Shown here in pieces: positions 33,210 to 44,402 of a stretch of 64,000 nt of DNA; position 1 is the stretch's first letter, and every line of letters begins with the position of its first letter. Below the pieces are notes generated by a model that saw only the letters and a program-made list of their open reading frames with translations, was not told the DNA's origin and did no database searches. The DNA comes from Xiphydria camelus (Eukaryota > Arthropoda > Insecta > Hymenoptera > Xiphydriidae): positions 10,984,580-11,048,579 of the forward strand of contig OY783198.1 in assembly GCA_963678675.1 (NCBI GenBank), given 5' to 3'. Position numbers and translations under genes: made by a program.

Positions 33210-33886
33210 TACAAAGCATAATAAAGTCTCATAACTATAAATACTATTTGTATTTTTAGTGTGCCAGATTTGAGAGGTTTTCGTCGCTATATGAGAGGTT
33301 TTCGTCGCTATATAAACGGGTGAAGAGATAAACGTGATTCATGCTTCAGTCAATCCTCGCGTTGATGCTCAGATTTATGCATAACAGGTACACCACAAAC
33401 AGGAATAGTAGTGGTTTCGCTTTTCCACTGGCAGACTTCTACTCTCCCGCTTCGCAGCGCGTAATGTAGCTAAAAACCGTTGCAGAACTTACCGTATGTC
33501 CCGCTTTGTATTGCTCCGATAGCCTTATCCCCCGATATCGACTCCCGAATACGACATTTTTTAAATGAACATTTATTTTGATCTGTTTTCGTGTACATGT
33601 CAGTAAGGTCAGAAAGGTGAAAGTGCCATTTTCAGCAAAATATAGTTTTCTATTAGAATAGGAAGTATGTGCCACTTTACATTTGCATAATGAATATTAA
33701 ATAGGTCGCGCTGCTCTAAAGTGTTGAAAATAACAGTCATTTTTCAAAACGTTGTAAGTACCATATGAAGGGTGCTATATGTAAAAAGGTGTAAGTGCCA
33801 TTTTCAGCAAAATATGGTTTTCTATTAGAATAGGAAGTATGTGCCACTTTACACTTGCACAATGAATTTAAGTCTGCGGTAACTCC
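33210..33886. other. No gene; two direct repeats
   Basis: A 21-bp tandem pair (TGAGAGGTTTTCGTCGCTAT) lies at 33271-33312. An 80-bp direct repeat (GTGCCATTTTCAGCAAAATA and on) starts at 33623 and 33795, 172 bp apart. Confidence 0.8.
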
Positions 33887-34102
33887 CCAGTATTTTACAA
33901 CTTTAAATGTAGAATCCGTTAAACAAACAGGACCTTGGAGTAAAGATAAACTTAAGGAAATTAGAAGTGTGATCCCGTTTATTTCACATGAAAACCAAGA
34001 ATTTTATAAAAACATTGTTAAGGAATAAGAGGCCCTTTTAGAAAATTAAAAACAGTTAGAAAACATAATGAATACAGTGAAATATATGTAATATTGTTGT
34101 AA
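33887..34102 (+). pseudogene. Unidentified transposon-type protein, C-terminal fragment
   Basis: From a possible acceptor (tccccag) the frame stays open for about 70 codons: TLNVESVKQTGPWSKDKL, KEIRSVIPFISHENQEFYKN. The pattern resembles C-termini of insect transposon proteins, but I cannot name the family. Confidence 0.35.
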
Positions 34103-35100
34103 AATAAAAATAAAATGGTAAAAATTAAAACTGTTTATTCGTATCTCCGAAATGTTTAAGCCTTCTCCAAAAATTATATATGCAACTTTGGTGGTACATA
34201 GTACGTTTTGAAATTCAACAGGTCAAAACAATTTTTTGGAAAATTTTTATTTAAAAATTGTATATCTATATTAGGCAGCAAACTAAACAGAATCAGATAC
34301 CTAATACATAAAATTAGTTTTTTTCATTAAAACTGTTACATTAATTACTCCTCCTGTGTTAAATTCTTCTGTTTGTACATACCACGTTTTGCATATGGCA
34401 CCCTTCAATTATCAACTATCGTTTATTACCACATGAAAAATTACAAATATTACAAATAAAGCTAAGACTCCATGCATGCGTTGAGTTGCAGCAAACCGCT
34501 GCGGCAAGTTACATTGATCAATCAGAAGCTAGCTGCAGCTTAAGCAGTAAGCTACGGCTGGCTTCTGATTGGTCAGTGTAGTGGTTTGTCGCAACTTAAC
34601 GCATGCCAAAAGTTTGAGCTTTTAATACGCTTGAAAGTGATACTTTATAGATACGAATTTTTATATATTTTTTTAAATGGATACGTTGCTTATTGAGTTT
34701 TGCATGCGTAGGAGGTGTTCTTGTTGAATATTTAGTTACATTTGAATAACGCGAGATCCTGACGTACTGCATAAGCTTATACTGCGATTTTTTACTCTCA
34801 AATAGTATGATATAGTGATTCGTTGAGTTTGCGTATATACCATATCATTCTTACGTTTAATGTTGATATTGAAAGTAATCTTACCGATTGGCACAGAGCA
34901 ATATTGTTATAAAACATTCTCGCATTATCTAAGTGTGTATACTCCGTTAAATGGTTTTTACGAGTAGATTCATTCGAAGAGCCAGATTTTGTAAAATGGA
35001 GTTACTGTAAGACAATATTATAAATCCTGCTAGCATTGGACAGTTTCTTCCCATTATGTAACAGTTGCGTTATTTGAGAATATAGTGCATTCACAGTTGG
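34103..35100. other. 3' flank of the epimerase gene, no gene seen; palindrome at 34476-34606
   Basis: GCATGCGTTGAGTTGCAGCA and its diverged complement form arms of about 55 bp at 34476-34606. The rest is AT-rich. Confidence 0.6.
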
Positions 35101-35193
35101 CTACATGTAATTTCCCAATTGAACACCAAACTTATACGTTATATCGTGATAATAAACTTGTCCTGGATGCAACATATTGCACGGGAAATGTTT
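35101..35193 (-). CDS. Epimerase-like gene, exon 9
   Basis: Acceptor ccctcag. FPCNMLHPGQVYYHDITYKF, the family's closing L-x-PGE/Q-x-Y strand motif, then GVQLGNYM and TAG. Confidence 0.9.
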   Translation of the reverse strand, partial: KHFPCNMLHPGQVYYHDITYKFGVQLGNYM

Positions 35194-38100
35194 CTGAGGG
35201 ATAAAATGGAATTAGTCATAAAATTTTTAAAAGACCCGCGTAACATTTAACAAAAAATTAAATTTTATGTCCCTGGCTTACAAAATTGACAGCGTTGGGA
35301 TAATTTTGAGGTTGAATGCTAAAGGCACAACGGTTTTTATAATGGCCGCCATTTTTTCCAGGAAGAAATTTTAGTGGTTTAGAGCGTTCTTTCATTGGAA
35401 TTTTCTCCATTTCTTCAATTTCCTCGCTTTCGTTATAATAAGGTTCGAATGTATTGGTATTTTTCTCCTGCTCCTCCTCATTTTCTCCTTCATCCTATAA
35501 TCCGAAAGCATATTAGCGAGTTATATTATGATCTTCTTAAATTATTTAATTGATTGAACTACACCTACATAAACTTCCAAAATATTAATGGAAAAGGGAG
35601 AAAATGTGTTCGTGCCTATAATATTTACTTATATGGATTGCACCCTTTTGGTTCGAACGCCATAATATATTATACGTTTTACTGACAAAATGTCAGTTAA
35701 TTTATTAATTTGACAACAGAAGGAGAAATTGTGAAAATATACCTAATGCAAAAATACTCTGATACGATGCTGATTATTATACATATACATCAATGATAGA
35801 GTATAAATGGCGCAAATTGATGATGTTACGTCCCTTTGACTTTAATGCAATATTGTTGAATTATATCGGTAGGTAAATATATTTGTGCAGGACAAGTAAA
35901 TTTTTCGATGTCTCTGTTTTTTTTTAGTTTTTTTATCATCCGATAAATTTATTGCGAATTCTTGATTTTTAGCAAGATTGGCCAAAAGAATGCAAGCTAT
36001 AGCGTTAAGCCAAAAATGTCGCGACTGGGAGGAAATTTAAAGTATCATCGTAATAAAAGAAACACTAGAGTGATAAGCAAGCTGAGCATTAGATTTGAAA
36101 TTATACAGTCTCATGGTTCATTAATTGGGTATTGATGGATACAAAGAGTTATTTTAATTTTTCTTATATACCTTGATATATTCCGAGCACTCGTGAGAAA
36201 ACGAAGGAAAACTTGAGGAATTAATTAGCCGTCCTCCGGTATAAAATTGAAGACCAGGCTGATCCGAATAAACTTCTAGAATTCTAAATGAGGAGGTGAA
36301 GTTTTAATCCTGTGGTTTTTAATCACCGCGGTCGTTCACAGAAAGCTCAATCTCGAGAGTCATTCTAAATTCTTCTATTCTATGTACAGAATGGAGCATC
36401 GTATATTTACTTAAACCCATCAAAGCCGGACAGTTAAATCACATTTAAATCTAAGAAGGTTTTCTCACTATTTGTTATCGCGATTTTATATAAATGCGCA
36501 AACATTCTCACACCGCAATAAAGAGGCATTCGAAAATAATGAAATACACTTTCCAACTATAGGGTGAGGTAAAAAGATATAACAATAATCAGACAGAGGG
36601 AAAAATGAAATACATCTTCGTTTTAACAGTTCCTAAAATAGTATCTCCTACTGTTTTATATCATTTGCTAAATTTTAGAGCCTGTTGTGTTGTGAAATTT
36701 TCTTACTTTCTTCTAAACTTGATGTCGTATTCTCAAATAAATTACATAACAAATACCTCATTCTCCTGCAAAAAAATATTCACTTCTTCTTCCTTCTACA
36801 GGAAAAGGAATTTAGAAAACGGTGGAATTTTTCTTATTTCAAAAAGTTTGTGGGAAAATAGTAAAAATTAATGTTGGAAATTTAATTGCAAAATTTCTCA
36901 ATTTTTTATTAAGGGAAGGAAATCTGTAGCTATAGATGGCAAAATCAGATACGTCATATCTGATTTTCATTGGACATATCTGATTTTGCCATCTAACTAC
37001 AGAAATATTTTGTATATGTATACATGCAAAGTATACATTATTTTCAAAGTGCACGCGGACAAATGCCTTTTATCTTAATCAGCTTGAAAATTACAAAATC
37101 GCAACGTTGGTCCATTGGAATATCGAAACTTTAAACCGTAATAAATCATAAACAAAAATAGTTAGAAGGCTGTGATATTACAGATATTTAGTTTTTCTAA
37201 GTATTAATAACTATTTAGTTTCAAAACAGTTTAACCCTCCGAAAACATAAGGGGTCAATTGGACCCCACCCTCGAATTTGATCGAAAATATTGTTAAAGG
37301 ATTTTTGAAATTGCCGGGTCTAAGGCTCTCTAGCTGTAGTTTGAGGTACTAAGAATACGTTAACACGCTGTGGTTGTACATAGCAATGCTCAGTAGGTGT
37401 TGAGCATTGTTCAAAATTGGTGTGGGGTCACTCTGACCTCATTGTGTACTAGTTGTCGATTTTCTCTGTAAAGTGTTGATTTTCTACAAGTAAGTAAATT
37501 TGATTTTATGATGTAACGAAAGGCGGTACCGTTTTTGATAAGTTGTGTCACGCATACACAATAATTACTCGTGCAACAAAGCGTTGGCCGATACGTTTTC
37601 TTTTTTTTTTTCGGCATACTTAATCAAGCGCAAGTAAAAATGCAAGAATTTTGTATACTTGCAAGTATGCCGAAACAGATGAAGCAAAAACGAAATTATC
37701 TGCTTCAACTGCCATAAAACAGTTTGTTTTACATTTGGTCACACCATACTTGCATGATAAACTGAAAAATGAGATGCTGCGATCAGACATTCGCAAAGGT
37801 ATACAGCTCATTCTTGGTAATAAATCAACTGCGCCGGAAGTTGATCGGCCGGAGTACAATAAACGAGTAAGGTGTGCCCTCTGTTCTCGCGAAGATGATA
37901 AAAAAAAACAAAGATGCAGTGTCCTAGTTGTTACCGACCAATGTATTAAAATCATCGGGCTTACTTGTGTAATGATTGCGCCGGAAACGATTAAATAAGA
38001 TCACGTAAGGTGAAGTGGGGTAAATGTGATAATGGGGCAAATGTGATAATAGTTCATAAATTTGATGCAAATTTATTATTAGTGTTGCCATCTACCTTAT

Positions 38101-41100
38101 AACTCTTTAAGCTTGTATAGGGATAAGCGCAATATCAAAGCGAGCCCAAATTCCACCCACAGGCTGAGAGCTGGCGGCCGCGGAGGTGGTTCGATAACAC
38201 CTCCGGCTAGACTTTTATAAGGTGGTTGGGGGAACCATCAGGAAGTGTCATCTTCAAGGATTTTGCACAAAACCGCCGCAAAAAATACGTCAGACGATTC
38301 AAAAATGAAACAAATTCTGCTAAAAAAATATTCGTACCTCCGGCTAAAAATTTTTATGTTACCTGTTTGAAGGTCACAGATGATGTATGCAAATCGTCAG
38401 ACGGCTAGGTCACTGATAAAGGGGTGTCAGACGCCCTCAAATTGTAATTTTGGGCGTTATTTTATCGGCGGAGCGTTTCGTCCTGAAGTCGGCCTGTTGA
38501 CTCGTCAGTAAGGCAGGAGTCGGCCTAGCCGATCCCATAGGCCAACTCCGGGACGAAACGCTCCGCCAATAAAATAGCGCCCAAAATTACAATTAATAAG
38601 GGCGTCTAACACCCCTTTATCAGTGACCTAGACGTCTGACGATTTGCATACATCATCTGTGGCCTTCAAACAGGTAACATACACATTTTTAGCCGGAGGT
38701 ACGAATATTTTTTTAGCAGAATTTGTTTCAATTTTGAATCGTCTGACGTGTTTTTTGCGGCGGTTTTGAGCAAAACCCTTGAAGATGACACTTCCTGATG
38801 GTTCTCCCAACCACCTCATAAAATTCTAGCCGGAGGTGTTATCGAACCACCTCCGCGGCCGCCAGTTCTTGGACTACCAGTGTAGCTGTAGGTAGCGAGT
38901 CAACGATCCTTCATAACATAACTTGATATTCAAGTTGATACGTGTTTAGCTATTCTTATGTGAAATTTATATCTTCTGAGGTAAGTCTGGCTTAGTATTT
39001 TGAAACTTATTCTTTATAGTTGTATATCGCGTGTACAAATCATTATGATTAAACAATCACATGATGATGTATTTTTTTTATTATATCACAATTGCCCCAT
39101 GAAAAATGATTTCAGGGGCAAATGTGAAACATGAATTTGGGGCAATTGTGTGTGTGTGTGTGAGGTATGTAATACATTTATCCCGTTGTTCTAGATACAT
39201 TATGGTGCGAACTTATATCAAACAAATAAGTACAACTGATATAAAATATACGAAGGAAGATTTGAAAGTTATTTTTTTAGTTTTTGAATAAAGTTTATAA
39301 CTTTGCGCTCGATTGTTGTAATTTAATTTTGTAAAAAGCAAAATAATGAATAAACTACAATCGTTATACACTTGCTCTATTCAATTTCAAGTAACTTATT
39401 TATAGGTAGGTAGGTAGCATTATCTCATTTGCCCCAAGCTTCGGGGTAAATGTGATATATTGTCATCGTTTTAAAAAAAATTATCTGACATTTTTCAAAA
39501 AGGAGCTGAAAAGATGTCAGCCCTAGAATTGATTAAGAGCTGTAATCTCAAAGCATTGAGTATTTTTTATTTATTTTTTATTCCATTAAAAGTGTAAGTA
39601 TTATTCCTTTGTTCGTTAACTATTCAAAAATTATATCACATTTACCCCACTTCACCTTATTATATTAGTTAGGAGCTACATTCTTTTATCTATATTCACT
39701 TAAATAATAAAATATTAACATTTTTGTAATGATAAATAAATTTATACCTATACGATTTTTCCTAAAAAAATTCTAGATTTTTGTTAGCTTCAAAACTCTC
39801 ATCGTCACCTAGCAAAATAAATACCTATTTTTTTTAAAAGTACAATTAAGTACAATTTTTTTCTTTTTTCTATGATATTTCAAGAATGTACTGCTAAAAT
39901 ACGAAAACAAATTTAACAGACCCTTTTATTCATGTCAATTTATTCAAAGATGTTGAAAGAACATCCCCGAATTTTTTAAAGCTGATCGCATCAATCTATC
40001 AAAAATGGTGGGCACTCAAAGTTGTATGGGGTCAAATTGATCACGAAGTGTTCTTCGTGATTGAAAAAATAGGTGTGTTCTCGGAGGGTTAAAAGTACGA
40101 CATAAATTATCGCCTCGTTACGTGTAATATGCGTTACACTGTAAAATAATGATAGTTCAATCAGTTCACCTTCCACTTGGTATATGCAATGCTCTAGCAA
40201 CGAACGATATTCCCGGTTGCCAGCTTCGTATAACGCAAAAATTGTGATCGTAGCCTTCGCCTGGAGACACCTGTAATTGGACAATAATAATATTGGGGGA
40301 AGTCATGGAAAAAGTAAGATTTCACAATCCATACCTATATTCATCCGTTTACGAACAAAAAATAATATACCTACTATACTTAAATGTTAGGCTTAATCGG
40401 TACATATTATATAAATAATATGTACCGATTAAGCCTAACATTTAAGTATAGTAGGTATATTATTTTTTGTTCGTAAACGGATGAATATAGGTATGGATTG
40501 TGAAATCTTACTTTTTCCATGACTTCCCCCAAAAGCTGTGGAATTCGCAAATCCATTACCGTTCCACCCACACCGCGAATAGCGCCCGTGGGTATTGGGT
40601 CATTGTAATCGGAAAATGTCCACCTGTCGCAATTCAGCGATATTTTATGATTCTTTAACTCCGATTCGCCCGCAGCCTATATAGAAAGAATTTATGGCTA
40701 AACTTATGTATATAATTGAAACCCCGCATATTTAAATTTCCCGTATATTTCACATTTCTCCCCTTAATCTAGATAACAGCGACATCCCAAAGTTGTCGAA
40801 AAGATATCCCCAAAGAGTCACGGATATTTTTTAGTGGACCGCAAATCATGTCTAATATCCTGGCTTTTAAACGTCCCCGGTGTGTTCGTAAGCTATCTTT
40901 TAGATGACTCCTTTGGGACGTCTAAAAGGCATCTTATAGTCACAGCTAAAAATTCCCGTACAGCACACTATCTCTCAGATATATCTCAGAACGTCTTCGT
41001 AATATCTCTGAGAAATAGTATGCTCTACAGGTTGTTTTTTGGACAGGCGAAAAAAATATCTTTTAGATATCTCCGGCGTGCCCCTAAGTTATCTCTTAGA

Positions 41101-44100
41101 TGACTCTTTTAGGACGTCTAAAAAGCGTCTAACAGTTAAGTGCGTTCGACGTGTATACCGAATGTCGCACGGGAAACCGATCAGGCGGGGGCCTTCTGAA
41201 TTTCTCTGAATTTGACTTCGGCAGTGCTTGGACGGTGCTCGTGTGATTCATAAATTGCACTGCCGAAGTCAAATTCAGAGAAATCCAGAAGGCCCCCGCC
41301 TGATCGGTTTCCCATGAGACATGCGGTATATGTCGCAGGAAAATAGTAATTTTAGGCAAATAGCTTTTGCCTAGGCAAATAGCAACTGCCTGGTCAACTG
41401 GACAGGAAGGTAGGAGAATTAACGTTAACGATTCTACATCCCAGGTAGCACAACTAGTTTCCATATTGTGATCAAGAAGTGTACTTTGAAATCTTGCCTA
41501 GATCTCTCCTCTCAATGTCCGAATAAGTATCATTTATAGTAAACTAGTTGAAGAAAGCATATAAGGATGAAATAAAAGTTTCCTAAAAGTACACTAGTTG
41601 TAGCGAATCACTTAAATGCATGATGTGACTTCCTTTTGAGCTTTCAAAAGGAGTGCATTATTAGGCGGTTTAATTCTACTATATAAGTAGTAACCATGCA
41701 CAAGTACGCAAGATGTATCCTAGCACTAGGTAACTTTTAGGTGTCTCTCTAATGTAGGAAAAAGTATTCTTTTGCAGGCGCGCAAAAAGTATCCTAACAC
41801 TAGGTAACTTTTAGACTACTAACTGCCAACCCGCATAGTGGTGTCGATTTTTTTTTTCATACCCTACCGGGACTTGAACCTGCGGTCTTTAGGACGAGCT
41901 GCTTCGAAACTGGGAATGCTTTCGCACTCTACCAATTGAGCTACCGACTCTTCAATATTGGTGTCGGTCGACTCCAGTCATATATAGAAACCGAACATGA
42001 CAGTGACTGCTCTCGAAGGTTCTTCTCATTAAATTTTATAAAATAATTTGATACTTTCTTTTACAAGACAGTAGCTTTATCAAAACGATTGTGATAATTA
42101 ATCATTCATTATTTATGGAATAATTCGGTACATTTGCACTGTTTGAAACATCATTATTATATCAATTTTTATATTTTTTAACTTAAAAATTTTGTGAAAA
42201 CACAGTGCAGTCACAATAAATTTACGAAGTGTTTGCACGTCGTTAAGGCTCCACGACTACACTGACAATAAATTTAAACACTTTGAGTCTCACGAACACA
42301 CTACGGTGATGCCACTACGTGTCACTGCGTGTTTTTAGCGTGCAAATGCACGCTTTGCTATCGGGGTTATAAAAGTGATTATAAATTAAAAGCAAAGAAA
42401 GAGAGAGATAATAGTTCATTTTGATATTCTCCATAACACACTGTATACTAATATAAAGTATAAACTATTCTCTGTAATACTATCAGTAATATTCAGCTGT
42501 TAAAATTCTATAAATCTAATAATAGGTTTGTTATAATATAGCAATTTTTGGAATTTGTGAAACTGATTATTTATAAATTGTAATGACTTTTCATCAGAAC
42601 GTCTGTTATATAGAATAATGAGGCTGGAAATAGAGTTTCAATTTTGTTTGAGGTCCAGCAGGTCGAAATTAGAGTTGGAAGTATACTCAAATTCTAATTT
42701 AAACCTGTTCGTGATCATCTGAGCACGATGATCAAGAAATTAGTTACACCTACAGCGGCAAACAAATACTTCAAAGAAATAAGGTTTTCCAGATATAGAA
42801 TTGAAAAATCCGTTGTAGTCTATTTTGTGTTGGTTAGTTTTTATATGATCAGTTATTAGGTATTATGGTAGAGAAATTATTGTGCACTTATACTTGCAAA
42901 AATTAGAAAATGGATAGCGCTAGACGCATTTCTAATACCTGCTTATTTGACAATACCATTTGCGTTACCTGAGTTGGTCAGAAAGAAGGATAATACTAGT
43001 GTATTTTTAGCGTACCTTAAGCATTTACGTTGTAGCCCATTTTCTGTTGTTTAGTTTAGATATGGTTAGATCTAGGTATTATGTAGAGAAATTATTGTGC
43101 GTCTGTACTTGCAAAAACCGGAAAATGGGTAGTGCTAGACTCATTTATGATACCTGCTTACTCTACAGTACCATTCGCGCTACCTGAGTTGGTCAGGAAG
43201 AAGGATACTGCTAGTGTACTTCTAGCGTACTTAAGGTATTCTCGTTTTAGTCTGTTCTGGGTTGGTTAGTTTTGATATGATCAGTTATAGGTATTATGTA
43301 GAGAAATTATTGTGCCCTTATACTCTTGCAAGAATCAGAAAATCGATAGTACTAGACGCATTTTTGATTCCTACTTACTTGACAATACAATTAGCGCTAC
43401 CTGAGTTAGTCAGAAAGAAGGATAGTGCTAGTGTACTTTTAGTGCACTCTTCTGAATAATCATATTTTAGCTCGTTTTATCTTGAGCCATTATAACATGG
43501 TCAGTCCTAGGTATCATATAGAATCATTTTTTATGTCTAACGGTTGAACTTTCCTAGTTGTGCTACCTGGGCATAATATCGTCCCCTTAGTGCAACAACT
43601 AGGTAACTTGAAATTCATAGTTTCGAGAAAATCCACTTTAAAGTCTAGTTATAGAGAGTGTACATTTTGGGAGTTATCTATTTTTGTTCACTCTTTAAAT
43701 AAGTTTGGCAATAAGCTTCATTTTACAAACCAGAACTAATAACAAGTCGCGCCAAGTATTTACAGTTTTATATGTATATCATATATTATGTGTACCTATG
43801 TACCATAAGATCGATCTCATTCTGAACACCACCTTCACCGCATTTCTCTTATACGTGAGAAAATGTATTAACTTACGTGACCAGCGAGATTAAAGTGGGA
43901 GCCGTGTGATATGTTGACGATCGTAGATTTGGAGGCAGTGGCACGAATATTAATATCCAACTTATTGTCGGGCGTCAATTTGAATCTAATAGTGGTCAAA
44001 ACCGCGCCGGGGTAGCCCTCTTCGCCGTCTTCGCTCAAGTAACTCATGACGACGGTACAGCCGTCTACGTAAGAATTCCAAATTTGACGACCGAAACCAT

Positions 44101-44327
44101 TGAACTAAAAAAAAGGGTACTTCCGTTTAGCTGTAATAGTCCGAGTAGATAAATTCGAAAAGTTTACACACATACCCCTCCGTGAAGGTGATGCTTATTA
44201 ATATCATTCTGGGATAATTGGTAATCTTTATCCTTGATACTAAAAGAACCTTCTCTGATACGGTTCGCGCATCTTCCCAGCATGCATCCAATGAACGGAT
44301 TTATCGTGGGATCTATGTAACCTATCA

Positions 44328-44402
<75 letters not shown>

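Larger units (their letters stand above)
37235..40088 (+). mobile_element. piggyBac element in intron 6, with nested insertions
   Basis: TTAA on both sides (37231-37234, 40089-40092); ends CCCTCCGAAAACATAAGGGG and, inverted, CCCTCCGAGAACACACC. Holds the C-terminal part of its transposase (37651-37998) and, from 38008, another transposon with a fold-back inside it. Confidence 0.8.
41440..43571. mobile_element. MITE with CCCAGGTAGCACAACTAG ends, in intron 4
   Basis: Inverted ends CCCAGGTAGCACAACTAG, flanked by CAT on both sides. It shares the outermost 13 bases with the GACGT MITE family but not the interior. Contains CACTAGGTAACTTTTAG-type subterminal repeats, a tRNA-like unit and a 215-bp triplicate. 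Confidence 0.8.

Noticed and set aside
38226..38819. Two similar 60-codon ORFs on opposite strands (GSVIFK-FAQNRRKK)
   Set aside because: They are the two arms of one fold-back element; similarity comes from the palindrome, with no sign of selection on the protein.
39991..40284. 97-codon minus ORF overlapping exon 6
   Set aside because: Wrong frame; the epimerase frame in 40170-40270 gives the family motif GYDHNFC and correct splice phases.
41858..41950. Functional tRNA gene
   Set aside because: A and B boxes are good, but the T stem and anticodon arm do not pair; kept only as tRNA-like.
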